64,000 bases of DNA, from assembly GCA_030635145.1 (NCBI GenBank), contig DAOVZK010000004.1:1-64000 (forward strand), given 5' to 3'. The notes beneath the pieces are model-generated. The model was not told the DNA's origin, ran no database searches, and saw nothing but the letters and a program-made list of their open reading frames with translations. The position numbers and the translations under genes were made by a program. Source of the stretch: Planctomycetota bacterium. Its GTDB lineage: Bacteria > Planctomycetota > Phycisphaerae > SM23-33. Positions 26,432 through 35,263 of the stretch are shown here, piece after piece (position 1 is the stretch's first letter; each line of letters opens with the position of its first letter).

Positions 26432-27553
26432 CTACTTCATCCCGAACATTTCTTCTTTGAGGTCGAGATAGTAGATGTAGTTTTCCGGTGAAACATCGGG
26501 CGGGCAGCGGTGGTCGCAGAACGGGATATATCCGCCGCGCTCGACAATTTCCACGAGCGATTCCATATACGCTTTGATCGCTTCGGGACCTTTTGCCATC
26601 TCCATTTTATTGAACCCGCCCATAATCCGCAGATCTTTTCCGAATTCTTTCAGCAAGGCAGCGGGATGTCCACCACCGTTAACTTCAAACGGGAAAAGAG
26701 TGTTAATACCATTATCAAGAAAATGTTTCAGGATCGGCCGGACATCTCCATCGCAGTCGGTGTACCAGATATCTATTCCGTGAGCCTTGAGTTTTTTGTT
26801 GATACGTGCATATCGCGGGGCGACGACCTTCTCGAAGAAGTCAACTGTGACAATGGGGCCGTTCTTAAAGCAGATGTCCTCCCAGCCGCTGGCGTAATCA
26901 AAATCAATTTCACCCAGCACCTGGTCGAGAAAATTTTCCACGAGCTGGCAGCAGGTTTCGACCATGTCTTCGACCATGTCAGGATAATCAAAACACGCAT
27001 ACGCCAACCCCTCAAACGTAAGAATGTCACGTACTCTTCCAATCATGGAACCACAGTAAACACCCAGAGGGTAGTCGCGGTCTGTGGGGTGCTGTTTTTT
27101 CAGAGCTTCAACGTCAATGATTCTTTTGGGATTATCAACGCGCATTTTTTCTTCTTTGACGCGTTTCCAATCTTCGTCTGTCACAATAGGACTCTTGAGA
27201 TAATGTGGAATCGTGTCATGCCCATCGTTTGGAACTTCGGCAAGCAATCCGTTGGAATTTTGCACGATTTTTGTTTTTCCGGTAACTTCGATAACTTTTT
27301 CTTCGAATCTTGGTGATAACCAGCAGTTACCAGCTACAATCTCAATGCGATCGAAATTGAAAAAGATATCCGCCTGCTCATTGCTGGTTATTCCGTTATC
27401 GCGAAAGATATCCCAGGACTCAAAATTTTCATTCCAGTACCCGAACTCCATGTTGAAGCATCGATCCACGGGTTTGTAGTGCATCTGGTTGTTGAACCGC
27501 TCGCGGTCGGTCATGGTGCCTTTCCATTTCGGGCGAATGGGCGTTATGGACAT
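26432..27553 (-). CDS. Uroporphyrinogen decarboxylase-like (URO-D superfamily) protein
   Basis: A 373-aa protein with the URO-D/methyltransferase TIM-barrel pattern: MTDRERFNNQMHYKPVDRCF at the front, then GSMIGRVRDIL, the conserved DYASGWEDICFKNGP and YTDCDGDVRPILKHFLDNG, and LRIMGGFNK near the C-terminus. The haem-pathway signature near the N-terminus is absent. Members of this branch in anaerobes and Planctomycetota are usually corrinoid-type methyltransferases or enzymes of unknown substrate, not HemE. It is divergent from an AraC-type regulator (gap 178 bp), which probably controls it. Substrate unknown. Confidence 0.82.
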   Translation of the reverse strand: MSITPIRPKWKGTMTDRERFNNQMHYKPVDRCFNMEFGYWNENFESWDIFRDNGITSNEQADIFFNFDRIEIVAGNCWLSPRFEEKVIEVTGKTKIVQNSNGLLAEVPNDGHDTIPHYLKSPIVTDEDWKRVKEEKMRVDNPKRIIDVEALKKQHPTDRDYPLGVYCGSMIGRVRDILTFEGLAYACFDYPDMVEDMVETCCQLVENFLDQVLGEIDFDYASGWEDICFKNGPIVTVDFFEKVVAPRYARINKKLKAHGIDIWYTDCDGDVRPILKHFLDNGINTLFPFEVNGGGHPAALLKEFGKDLRIMGGFNKMEMAKGPEAIKAYMESLVEIVERGGYIPFCDHRCPPDVSPENYIYYLDLKEEMFGMK

Positions 27554-27731
27554 GAGAGTCTCCTGGTAATGTGTTGATGTAAAATGTATATTTTTTTGGG
27601 AAATTTAATAGACAAGTTTTAGCTGAATTTATTGGTAAATGGAATGGGTGGCAGTAAAATAACAATGTGCCAAAGTAAGATGAGGCATAAATTCTGTATT
27701 GTGCTTATCGGCCCTTATAGCGAGAGTTATT

Positions 27732-28526
27732 ATGGAAATAATTTCGATAGAAGACATTAATCCTGTGGTAAGGATGGTAAATTTCACTGCTCCCTTATCG
27801 GGTACTGTTTGGGGTCCGCGTTTAATTTTCGATTTTGAGCTTATCTGCGTTGTTAAGGGCCGGTTTGAATACACCACCGGGGAAACCACTACCCCCTTAA
27901 ATCCGGGTGATGTACTTGTGATTTATCCGTGCCTTGAGCATACGGTAGGTAAAATTGACGACGGCCAGCGAGGGTTGTGGAGTTGCATTCACTGTGAACT
28001 GTCGGATAAAGGCGCCTGGGTAGAGGGCGATTATCAGCTGGCGTTGGAACCGGCGTATGTAACGCATACACCAAGTGGCGGGGGGCTGGTAGATTTGTTC
28101 CGCCAAGCTGCCCATGCCTTTGCCGGACAAGGCCGATACAGCAAAGAAATCGTCTCGTCACTTGTTCGCTCGATCTGGTTACGTCTTGCCGAGCAGTGGG
28201 TCGAAGGCGGAAGCACCCAGCTGTCGGGACGGATGGAAAAAATGATGGAATATCTTCGCGAGCATCTGGGGGATCCGGTTTCGCGATTGGATTTGGCGAG
28301 GAAGTTTGACCTGACTCCGCAGCACGTCAATTCGCTGTTCCGCAAGGAGCTGGGAATTACACCGGGCGAATTTTTGCAGCGAGAACGTGTCCGCCACGCG
28401 GCGTTTCTGCTTAAAGATGAGAAGATGAGCGTGCGCGATGTTGCCGCCGCCGTGGGGTTTTGCGATCAGTTCTACTTTTCGCGCGTCTTTAAAAACATTA
28501 CCGGTGTTTCGCCCAGCCAAGCGTAA
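27732..28526 (+). CDS. AraC-family transcriptional regulator
   Basis: A 264-aa DNA-binding regulator. The N-terminal cupin-like sensor (about 1-150) contains GRFEYTTGETTTPLNPGDVLVI, and the C-terminal 100 residues hold the double helix-turn-helix (SRLDLARKFDLTPQHVNSLF, then VRDVAAAVGFCDQFYFSRVF). The ATG at 27732 is preceded by a weak GAGAG site; an upstream in-frame start at 27699 looks like non-coding sequence. It is divergent from the URO-D-like gene, a classical arrangement for regulation of that neighbour. The ligand, perhaps a sugar as for many AraC cupins, is not known. Confidence 0.9.
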   Translation: MEIISIEDINPVVRMVNFTAPLSGTVWGPRLIFDFELICVVKGRFEYTTGETTTPLNPGDVLVIYPCLEHTVGKIDDGQRGLWSCIHCELSDKGAWVEGDYQLALEPAYVTHTPSGGGLVDLFRQAAHAFAGQGRYSKEIVSSLVRSIWLRLAEQWVEGGSTQLSGRMEKMMEYLREHLGDPVSRLDLARKFDLTPQHVNSLFRKELGITPGEFLQRERVRHAAFLLKDEKMSVRDVAAAVGFCDQFYFSRVFKNITGVSPSQA

Positions 28527-28527
28527 G

Positions 28528-28568
28528 CGGCGCGTCAGTGGGGTGTCTTGCGACGCGCGCGGGTTTTG
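28528..28568 (+). terminator. Probable terminator after the AraC-type gene
   Basis: A 7-bp GC inverted repeat (GCGCGTC at 28530-28536 with GACGCGC at 28552-28558) has a 15-nt loop, and a GGGTTTT tract follows. It lies directly after the regulator's stop codon. The long loop and short T tract make it moderate evidence. Confidence 0.45.
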
Positions 28569-28588
28569 CTGCGACATCAGTTACCGGC

Positions 28589-28918
28589 CTACAGGTACGA
28601 GCGGTTTTCGTCTTGAGACGTTTGATCCCCGGTGTTTTTTGCATGCAGGATAAAGTTGCGGCCTTCTTCGTCATTGATTTGTTTGAAAACGTCGCAGTAG
28701 AGGCACATCAATAATTTGCTTGCAGGTGTTCCCGTATGCGGTTTTCCCTCGCAAAGCGTACCCGGGACAGTCCAGCAGAATCGTCCGGCGTGGGTTCCCT
28801 TGTTGGTACCGTCGTGTTTGGAAGACTTCGCGGCAGGGCAGATACCAAACTCGTCGATGGCATGGCCTTCAGAGTGCCGGCCACAATTTTTCAACTCCCA
28901 GCAGTTTTGACGATTCAT
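28589..28918 (-). CDS. Two-CW domain mini-protein
   Basis: A 109-aa cysteine-rich protein. The N-terminus MNRQNCWELKNCGR followed by GICPAA matches the two-CW motif, a short Cys/Trp module seen alone or at the front of signalling proteins in environmental bacteria. Further Cys residues (RFCWTVPGTLCEGK, LLMCLYCDVFKQ) suggest metal or iron-sulfur binding. No sensor or output domain follows, so this is the bare module. An inverted repeat (AATCCGA/TCGGATT) lies 35-65 bases upstream of the start and may be an operator. Function not established. Confidence 0.75.
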   Translation of the reverse strand: MNRQNCWELKNCGRHSEGHAIDEFGICPAAKSSKHDGTNKGTHAGRFCWTVPGTLCEGKPHTGTPASKLLMCLYCDVFKQINDEEGRNFILHAKNTGDQTSQDENRSYL

Positions 28919-29069
28919 GTCATTCCCTTACAAAATACGAAAAATAACCCCTAATCCGACCTACTGTAAGTATCGGATTGAAATGCGAAAAAACATGTGT
29001 CTTTTTTATTTTATCTCGTTTTTTTGCGTGGAGATACGGCGATTTTCGTGCCATGATAAATCGGCCGAG

Positions 29070-29720
29070 TTAAAGAGATGTGTTGCGTAAGAACTGCGGG
29101 ATAGCTGGTTTAGCGTCGGGGGCTTTGCGGCGAGGCCGGGAGAATATCGCAAGGCATACCAGCGTGGTGTGTGCGATTACTTCCAGCACTTCTTCGGCCC
29201 CTTTTTCCCACAGCCGTTCATCGGGAATAAACTCCAGCAGGTGCGCGTCCATACCTTGCGTAATCGTGTAAAAAATCCCGAGAATCACCAGCATGGTCAC
29301 GACAGCTTGTGATGTGAGGTAATCGCTCAGTTGCTTGAATTGCAGCCACGCCACCAGCAGCAAAAGTGGCGGGGCGGTGTAGACCAAGACGTTCGTGCCG
29401 GAAAAATGCAGTTCGCGGCAGAAGAATACCCCCGCCAGAATTGCCAGCCAACCCCAGTAGGGGCGACGTTGTATGAACCATCGCACAGCTGCAATTGCAG
29501 CTCCCAAACCTGTAACGACGACAGCGACGTTTTCCCAGCAGGTTAACCATGTTTCTGTCATTGTTGGCCGGTATGTGACAAAAAACCATACGATCCCAGC
29601 CGAGATTATCACCGGAATCAGCAACGCCCACCAGTAAATCGCCCTGAGGTCGAACACCAGAATTTGCGCAAGCTGCCCCAGTCGGCGGCGATGCGGATTT
29701 AACTGCTCGGGAGATGTCAT
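29070..29720 (-). CDS. Polytopic membrane protein of unknown function
   Basis: A 216-aa protein with five or six hydrophobic helices: WWALLIPVIISAGIVWFFV, ENVAVVVTGLGAAIAAVRW, GWLAILAGVFF, VYTAPPLLLLVAWLQF, AVVTMLVILGIFYTI and TTLVCLAIF. It has an Arg-rich cytoplasmic end. The RELHFSG and EFIPDERLWEKGAEE segments between helices may be family signatures, but I do not recognise the family. It follows gatA on the same strand after 48 bases and may be read through from it. Confidence 0.7.
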   Translation of the reverse strand: MTSPEQLNPHRRRLGQLAQILVFDLRAIYWWALLIPVIISAGIVWFFVTYRPTMTETWLTCWENVAVVVTGLGAAIAAVRWFIQRRPYWGWLAILAGVFFCRELHFSGTNVLVYTAPPLLLLVAWLQFKQLSDYLTSQAVVTMLVILGIFYTITQGMDAHLLEFIPDERLWEKGAEEVLEVIAHTTLVCLAIFSRPRRKAPDAKPAIPQFLRNTSL

Positions 29721-29768
29721 GTAATCATTACTTTCTGTTTCGGGTGGCGGATGCGGGGCGTTCGGATT

Positions 29769-31289
29769 TTACGTATCCGAATTTTTCACCATCGGGGGGA
29801 TTATTGGCGGGGCGGTTTTCTCGAACATTCGCGCCGCCCGCAGCAATGTCGATTCGCTAAGCACGGGGCCTATCAGCTGCAACCCGATGGGGAGATTGTC
29901 GCTGCTGAGCCCGGCCGGTAGCGTAATGCCCGGTAACCCCGCGAGATTCGCACTGATTGTGTAGATATCCGAAAGGTACATCTCCAGCGGATTGTCGGTT
30001 TTTTCGCCCAGCTTAAACGCCGTCGTCGGAGTCGTCGGAGCCAGCAAAATGTCGCACGACTTAAACGCTTCGACAAAATCGTCCGCGATCAGGCGGCGAA
30101 CTTTCAGCGCCTTGTTGTAGTACGCGTCGTAGTATCCGCTGGACAGTGCATATGTTCCGAGCATGATGCGGCGTTTGACTTCCTCACCGAGCGATTCTTT
30201 TCGCGATTTGCTGTACAGCTCGAGGATCCCGTCGACGTTTTCGCCCGTGCGGTGCCCGTAATGCACACCGTCGAAGCGTGCTAAGTTGCTGCTGCACTCG
30301 GCGGTGCATACGATGTAGTAGCACGAGACGGCGAACGAGCTCATTTTTCCGTCGGCGTCGATATCGATTCTGCTGTGCGGGAGCGAGACGTCTACGATTT
30401 CGGCCCCGAGCGATTTGTAGGTTTCGATGGCTGCCGTGATCGCCGCCCGCGTATCGGGGGCGATGGCGCCTTCGTTTTCGAGGAAAAATTCCTTCGGTAG
30501 TCCGATTCGCAGCCCTTTGATTGGGGTTTCGATATCGGCGAGGTAGTCGGGGACGTCGTTTGGCAGCGATGTTGCGTCATGCGGGTCGTACCCGGAAATT
30601 ACGCCTGTCAGCAGGGCGGCATCGGTGACGGTTCTCCCCAGTGGGCCGATCTGGTCTAGGCTCGATCCGAAGGCGACTAATCCGTATCGGCTGACACGTC
30701 CGTAGGTTGGCTTGAACCCGACACACCCGCAGAAACTTGCCGGCTGGCGAATCGATCCGCCCGTGTCGCTACCCAGTGCAGCTGCGCACATACGGCTGGC
30801 AACGGCGGCGGCGGAACCTCCGCTGCTACCACCCGGAACGCGGCCGATGTCCCATGGGTTTCGCGTCGGGGCGAATCCGCTGTTTTCCGTCGACGAGCCC
30901 ATGGCGAATTCGTCCATGTTGCATTTTCCCAAAATTACCGCCCCGGCGTCGTGGAGTTTTTTCACAGCTGTTGCCGTGTACGGTGCCTGGAAATTTTCGA
31001 GGTATCGTGACGCACACGTCGTATGCCCGTAGGTTGTGCAGAGGTTGTCTTTGATGGCGATTGGCACACCGGCTAGCGGGCCGGGATTCTCCCCAGCTGC
31101 GATTTTCGCATCGATTTGCTTGGCACGATCCAAGGCGGCGTCGGTGTAAATTTCGTTATACGCCCCGAGCTTTCCGTCGAGTTTCGTGATGGCGTTGAGA
31201 TATTCCTGCGTCGCCTGGACGGACGTTGTTTCACCGCTGCGGATGTCAGCGGCCAGCTGCGTTGCCGAAAGTTCTATAAGCCCGCTCAT
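29769..31289 (-). CDS. gatA: Asp/Glu-tRNA amidotransferase subunit A
   Basis: Amidase subunit of GatCAB, which converts misacylated Glu-tRNA(Gln) or Asp-tRNA(Asn) into Gln- or Asn-tRNA. The 506-aa protein carries the amidase Ser-cis-Ser-Lys triad: VAIKDNLCT supplies the Lys near residue 83, VPGGSSGGSAAAVA the Gly-Ser-rich loop, and GSDTGGSIRQPAS the nucleophile region. Length is normal. Its start overlaps the gatC stop by four bases, so the two are translationally coupled. gatB is not in the window, which is common. Confidence 0.97.
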   Translation of the reverse strand: MSGLIELSATQLAADIRSGETTSVQATQEYLNAITKLDGKLGAYNEIYTDAALDRAKQIDAKIAAGENPGPLAGVPIAIKDNLCTTYGHTTCASRYLENFQAPYTATAVKKLHDAGAVILGKCNMDEFAMGSSTENSGFAPTRNPWDIGRVPGGSSGGSAAAVASRMCAAALGSDTGGSIRQPASFCGCVGFKPTYGRVSRYGLVAFGSSLDQIGPLGRTVTDAALLTGVISGYDPHDATSLPNDVPDYLADIETPIKGLRIGLPKEFFLENEGAIAPDTRAAITAAIETYKSLGAEIVDVSLPHSRIDIDADGKMSSFAVSCYYIVCTAECSSNLARFDGVHYGHRTGENVDGILELYSKSRKESLGEEVKRRIMLGTYALSSGYYDAYYNKALKVRRLIADDFVEAFKSCDILLAPTTPTTAFKLGEKTDNPLEMYLSDIYTISANLAGLPGITLPAGLSSDNLPIGLQLIGPVLSESTLLRAARMFEKTAPPIIPPMVKNSDT

Positions 31290-31588
31290 GACCCTGCCCC
31301 CAGCACCTTCGTGACCCTGAAGAAATCGCCCTCACGATCGGGAGCGTTTTTAAGCGCCTCGTCGGGGGTAAGCGACTCGTGTGGGATGTCGGCGGCGAGA
31401 ATGTTTTTGAGTTCGACGGCGTGTACCATCGGGGTGACGTTTTCGGTGTCCAGCTCTTGAAGTTTGTCGAAGTATTGCAGCACATCCGTCAGCTGTCCGG
31501 GAAAGGTACGCATCTCTTCGTCGGTAAGTTCGATTCTGCTGAGTTTTCCGATGTGGCGAACCACGTCGGCGTCAATTTTTTGCGACAT
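31286..31588 (-). CDS. gatC: Asp/Glu-tRNA amidotransferase subunit C
   Basis: Small GatCAB subunit that wraps around GatA. The 100-aa protein has the family pattern: DADVVRHIGKLSRIELTDEEM at the N-terminus, LTDVLQYFDKLQELDTENV in the middle and DIPHESLTPDEALKNAPDREGDFFRVTKV at the end. It is first in the gatCA operon. Copy A of the interspersed repeat family begins about 27 bases upstream of its start codon, so promoter and repeat overlap or adjoin. Confidence 0.95.
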   Translation of the reverse strand: MSQKIDADVVRHIGKLSRIELTDEEMRTFPGQLTDVLQYFDKLQELDTENVTPMVHAVELKNILAADIPHESLTPDEALKNAPDREGDFFRVTKVLGAGS

Positions 31589-31614
31589 TTTTTATCTCCA
31601 GAGTCTCCACAATC

Positions 31615-31835
31615 GTAAGCACTCACACTCTTTTTCCTGTTAATCCAGTTGTTTTTTTTGACAGGATTACAGGATTAACTACGAATTATTAAAAAGAAAA
31701 CAAGAATAAAAGCTATTAACTGCTAACTGCAAACACCACAGCAACGAATACAAATTCCTATGTAAATTAATCCTGATTAACAGGATTTTTAAAGCCTATA
31801 TTATATCCTGTTATCCTGTCAAAATTTTGTGTGAA
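31615..31835 (+). repeat. Interspersed repeat family, copy A
   Basis: About 220 bp. It begins with GTAAGC...CTCTTTTTCCTGTT, has TTGACAGGATTACAGGATTA in the first third and TAATCCTGATTAACAGGATT in the last third, and ends with TATCCTGTCAAAATTTTGTG. It shares this whole layout with copies at 33614-33825 and 42540-42780. The two ends carry inverted versions of the CCTGTCAAAA motif, so the element is partly palindromic, like a MITE. No ORF is inside. It fills the first part of the 782-bp gap between gatC and infA. Confidence 0.85.
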
Positions 31836-32001
31836 TGATTAACCACAATCGCTACAACGCGTCTATCTGTTTTTCGGGCGACTCCCGCAGAAAGATATCA
31901 TTGCGATATCGGGCGAAAAGTCAACCACCGGAGTATGTTTGGTAGTGCATATGGTTTAATTTTGGTTCTTCCGCGAATAATGGGGCAGGTGGTTCTCGCA
32001 T

Positions 32002-32077
32002 GTCATTGCGAGCGTAGCGAAGCAATCTCGATTCTCGTATCTTGGATTGCCGCGTCGCTGCGCTCCTCGCAATGACA
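32002..32077. repeat. GTCATTGCGAG-type palindromic repeat
   Basis: An imperfect inverted repeat with GTCATTGCGAG at the left end and CTCGCAATGAC at the right end. The arms hold AGCGAAGCAATC and GATTGCCGC. This short repeat type is scattered through intergenic DNA of many unrelated bacteria and is not a gene. The rest of the gatC-infA gap (31836-32282) shows nothing else I can name. Confidence 0.75.
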
Positions 32078-32282
32078 AATTATCCCAGGCTATGAGAAAT
32101 TTCGACTTCGCAAACTTCGGCTACTCCGCTCAAAATGACACGAATTGCTGTTGCCTGCTATTTACTTCCCACTATTCGCGGATGAACCTTTAATTTTCAC
32201 TAACGATCAAACGAAGTCCGATGGCTTAATAAAGATGTTTTGATTAGCTTTTGAGAGCCTACCCTTTAATTATAAGTAATTG

Positions 32283-32311
32283 TTGACGTAGCACAAATGT
32301 TAGGATATCCT
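32283..32311 (+). promoter_or_regulatory. Sigma-70-type promoter for infA
   Basis: TTGACG (32283-32288), a 17-bp spacer and TATCCT (32306-32311) lie about 60 bp upstream of infA on the same strand. The match is five of six and four of six to consensus. A short GC-rich leader and GAAGGAATT ribosome-binding site follow. Confidence 0.55.
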
Positions 32312-32370
32312 TTTCGGGAGTCGGGCGGGCCCTGATTGGGTCGCCAATAAGACATGAAGGAATTGATTGC

Positions 32371-32598
32371 ATGCCGAAAGGTGAAAACATAGAAGTCGAA
32401 GCTGTTGTCAAAAAATCGCTACCCAACGCGATGTTCAAGTTGGAGATAGAGATTGGCGAGAATAAGCACGAGATTATCGGTCTGATTTCAGGGCGTATGC
32501 GGCGTAACTATATCCGTATCACACCCGGTGATCGCGTTCTTGTCGAAATGAGCCCCTACGACCTGACAAAAGGCAGAATCGTCTACCGCCAAAAGTAA
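32371..32598 (+). CDS. infA: Translation initiation factor IF-1
   Basis: Binds the 30S A site during initiation. The 75-aa protein is a single OB fold with the usual family pattern: [20 protein letters not shown], then [26 protein letters not shown] and KGRIVYR. It is slightly longer at both ends than the 72-residue E. coli protein. A promoter and ribosome-binding site precede it. It stands alone, away from the ribosomal protein cluster where infA often lies. Confidence 0.97.
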   Translation: MPKGENIEVEAVVKKSLPNAMFKLEIEIGENKHEIIGLISGRMRRNYIRITPGDRVLVEMSPYDLTKGRIVYRQK

Positions 32599-32668
32599 TC
32601 CGTTTTTTACTCCCCGATTTTCACTCCCGCGCCTTTCGCACCCTTTTTTCGCTGCTCTGGAACTCCGT

Positions 32669-33307
32669 CTATTCGTTCAGCAAGGGCTGTTTTTTCGCCA
32701 TCACGCGATTTTTGTATTCGCGTGCGACGATTATCTCTCGCAGCTGTTGCGGTGTTTCAAAGTCGATGTTGGTTTCGATCCAGTATCGTCCGATGAATTT
32801 TGCAGCATGGGCGTCGGATGTGTTTACTATCGGGAGCGACAATTGCTTCCCCGCCTGATGTGCCAGCACGGCATTACGCGGAGAATGGTTCGGAGTCAGT
32901 CCTTCCATGGCGTCGGGGAGGGTGGAGCTTTTCAGGAACTCGTCGGCACCGGTCCAGCGGTAGGGGTGGGCGACGATGGTGAGGCAGTCGGATTTTTTTG
33001 CGTGGGCGATGATGGCTTCCGGGTCGGTAATGAACAAAAATGAAGCGTCCGTGGTTCCGAGAATCAAAATGTGCGAAATCCCCTCGCCCTCATCGTGATG
33101 ATGAGTCAGTTCCAAACCGGGAAAAATTTTGATCTTCGGATGCCGCTTCTGCATGAAGGCGATATCTTGCGGAGACCATAGCGCGTCGTGCTCGGTTAAG
33201 AAAACCGCGTCGTATTTTTCCTCGACGAGGCGGGCGAGCATTTCGTCGGGGGTGTTGACGGCACAGAGGCTAAAGCGTGATGTGTGGCAGTGCAGTTCAA
33301 CTTTCAT
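32669..33307 (-). CDS. PHP-domain metal-dependent phosphoesterase
   Basis: A 212-aa protein made of one PHP domain. Metal-binding motifs are VELHCHTSRFS at residues 3-13, FLTEHDALW, GLELTHHH, VAHPYRW and a final NTSDAHAAKFIG. These are the usual His/Asp/Glu ligands, so it is probably active. PHP proteins of this small type hydrolyse phosphate esters such as nucleoside 3',5'-bisphosphates or histidinol phosphate; the substrate is undetermined. It is convergent with infA. Confidence 0.88.
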   Translation of the reverse strand: MKVELHCHTSRFSLCAVNTPDEMLARLVEEKYDAVFLTEHDALWSPQDIAFMQKRHPKIKIFPGLELTHHHDEGEGISHILILGTTDASFLFITDPEAIIAHAKKSDCLTIVAHPYRWTGADEFLKSSTLPDAMEGLTPNHSPRNAVLAHQAGKQLSLPIVNTSDAHAAKFIGRYWIETNIDFETPQQLREIIVAREYKNRVMAKKQPLLNE

Positions 33308-33613
33308 TGCAGGGCGTTCCTTCGGTTTGTGTTGGCTTCCATTCTCAAGTGATTCTATCGAAAGAATTCATGGTTATCAATCAGGAAAATATTTGGAAAA
33401 TATTCGGAAAAAACTCCGGCTTTTTGTACGTTTTTGACGATATTGAAAGTAAGCGTTGATTCTGGGAAGTATGGAGGACGCTATGATGCAGCAAAAGATG
33501 TTTACAATTATAGCGAGCGTTTGGGAGGCGATGGTTTTAGCCTCCGGAATTTTAATACTGCTGTACGCTTCATGGAAAATTTTGTAGCGAAGTTTGCAGG
33601 CAGCATCAAACGG

Positions 33614-33825
33614 GTAAACGTTCAAACTCTTTTTCCTGTTAATCCAGTTGTTTTTTTTGACAGGATTACAGGATTAACTACGAATTATTAAAAAGAAACA
33701 AGAACAAAAGCTACTAACTGCAAACAACCTCACAAAGAATACAAATTTCTATGTAAATTAATCCTGATTAACAGGATTTTTTAGCCTATATTCTATCCTG
33801 TTATCCTGTCAAAATTTTGTGTGAA
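33614..33825 (+). repeat. Interspersed repeat family, copy B
   Basis: Nearly identical in layout to copy A, with the same TTGACAGGATTACAGGATTA and TATCCTGTCAAAATTTTGTG parts. It fills the second half of the 555-bp gap between the PHP and HAD genes. The first half of that gap (33308-33613) has no feature I can support; short ORFs there run into the repeat and look accidental. Confidence 0.85.
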
Positions 33826-33862
33826 ATGGTTACTCAAACGGAAAAGACTTTTGAGAATCGCT

Positions 33863-34603
33863 CTAGCCATTGTATTTGCGGACTATGTCCGGTAGCTCCA
33901 TGATTCTCTGGATGCGGTGGGCGGGTTTGTATCGTGTGCTGGAATACCGCTTCACCGGATCTTTAAGAACTGAGACCATCCCCATTTTGTTCGATCCCGA
34001 GATATCCGTCCGCGGAGTATCACCGACGAACATGGTGTTTTGCGGTTCTGCCTGAGCCTCATCCAACGCCATCTGAAAGATTTTGCGGTTTGGTTTCTTG
34101 AACTTCGTGTTGCACGAGTAGATTCGTATCGGCAGGATGTCCAGGAGGTTTTCGGTTTGCAGGTGCTGGTCTAAAACTTCACCGGGAATGAACGTATTGG
34201 ATACTATGACGAGTTTTATTCCGTCGTCCAGAAATCGCTGGAGCATTTCGCGGGTACCGGGTTCGACTGAGGCTCGCTGGCGGAGCGGCTCGTACCACAG
34301 CCTGCAGAGTTCCAGCAGCTGTTCGTGTGTCAGCTCGAGGTTCATTTTTCGGCAGACTTTTGCCATGATGTCGCGAGAATTAAACTCGCGCCTGCTTATC
34401 GCCGACAGTACCACATGCATTCGGATCGCCATTAAATTGCGGCGATGATATGCGCGAAACGACGGGGCTGGCAAGCCTCGCTCAAGGAGGTAATCGTGCG
34501 CCAGCTTTGCGCCTCTGTGGAACATGGTTATCACATTGACTTTCCCGAAATCAACCAGCGTATCACCGAGGTCGAAGAAAATTGCCTTTATTCGTTTCGC
34601 CAT
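33863..34603 (-). CDS. HAD-family hydrolase
   Basis: A 246-aa haloacid-dehalogenase-type phosphatase. Motif I is FFDLGDTLVDFG (Asp nucleophile near residue 11), motif II is KLVIVSNTFIPG, the motif III Lys lies in KFKKPNRKIF, and motif IV is MFVGDTPRTDISG. A helical cap lies between motifs I and II. It probably dephosphorylates a small metabolite. It has no close operon partner. The left end of the interspersed repeat family (partial copy D) lies about 36 bases upstream of its start. Confidence 0.88.
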   Translation of the reverse strand: MAKRIKAIFFDLGDTLVDFGKVNVITMFHRGAKLAHDYLLERGLPAPSFRAYHRRNLMAIRMHVVLSAISRREFNSRDIMAKVCRKMNLELTHEQLLELCRLWYEPLRQRASVEPGTREMLQRFLDDGIKLVIVSNTFIPGEVLDQHLQTENLLDILPIRIYSCNTKFKKPNRKIFQMALDEAQAEPQNTMFVGDTPRTDISGSNKMGMVSVLKDPVKRYSSTRYKPAHRIQRIMELPDIVRKYNG

Positions 34604-34639
34604 TGTCCTGTATTCTGTGTTCTGTAAAAATCCTCAAAT

Positions 34640-34700
34640 CGTAAGCGTTTACGCTCTTTTTCCTGTTCATCAAATTACTATTTTTGACAAGATAACAGGA
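34640..34700 (+). repeat. Interspersed repeat family, truncated left end (copy D)
   Basis: About 60 bp matching only the left end of the repeat family: GTAAGCGTTTACGCTCTTTT, CCTGTT and a TTTTTGACAAGATAACAGG variant. It stops where the full copies continue. It lies just upstream of the minus-strand HAD gene, with the same end facing the gene as in copy A. Confidence 0.7.
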
Positions 34701-34770
34701 AAGCTTGCATCAGACCATACACAGATAGAGCATGTTTTGCAATAGTGGTGATTTTGGGCGGGGCGCAAAA

Positions 34771-35241
34771 TTAGGCGCAGGCGACGTGTTTGAGATCGTT
34801 TAGCAAAAACGACTTGGGAATGATGGGCAACTCTATTTGCCGAATTTTACAGCTGTTGGTTGTCCAGCAAGTTTCGTTTTTGATCAGAATTACTCGGGTG
34901 AGAACTTCGGGGTTGTTTTGCGACAGAAAATCGAGAATTTCCCAGCTCTTGTCTCCGGGGACGTCCATGAAGATTGTATCGAAGTCTTCGGCGCTGACGG
35001 ATCTCAGGGTGGGGAGATTGTTTTTCGCCGGGTCGTCTAAAAAAAGGTTAAGGGCAGCCCGACTCGTAAGAGCCATTGTTGCGGCTGCCCCGCAACCAGT
35101 CAAGATTTCAGAAACCAGAATCCCGATCGTCATCGAGTCGTCAATTACCAGCACATTCTGGTCTGTGAGGTTTCTGTGATTTGCATTTTTTGTATTTTTT
35201 TCACTTTTTTTACTAAGAGTCATCATTTTTCCGTCTCGCAC
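34771..35241 (-). CDS. Receiver-like (REC) response regulator protein
   Basis: A 156-aa protein with a receiver-like fold and no output domain. NVLVIDDSMTIG has the paired acidic residues near 36-37. FDTIFMDVPGD holds the expected phospho-acceptor Asp near 92, and PIIPKSFLLNDL keeps the conserved Lys. The usual Thr/Ser switch residue is not evident (VILIKNE), and a Cys-containing insert follows, so it may not be a normal phospho-switch. It lies 22 bases after a sigma factor gene on the same strand and may act on it or be its regulator. Confidence 0.65.
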   Translation of the reverse strand: MRDGKMMTLSKKSEKNTKNANHRNLTDQNVLVIDDSMTIGILVSEILTGCGAAATMALTSRAALNLFLDDPAKNNLPTLRSVSAEDFDTIFMDVPGDKSWEILDFLSQNNPEVLTRVILIKNETCWTTNSCKIRQIELPIIPKSFLLNDLKHVACA

Positions 35242-35263
35242 ATCAACAGGCGTTCTGTGTTTA

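Noticed and set aside
33434..33691. 85-aa plus-strand ORF between the PHP and HAD genes
   Set aside because: It runs into repeat copy B, and its C-terminal residues are encoded by the repeat. There is no ribosome-binding site.
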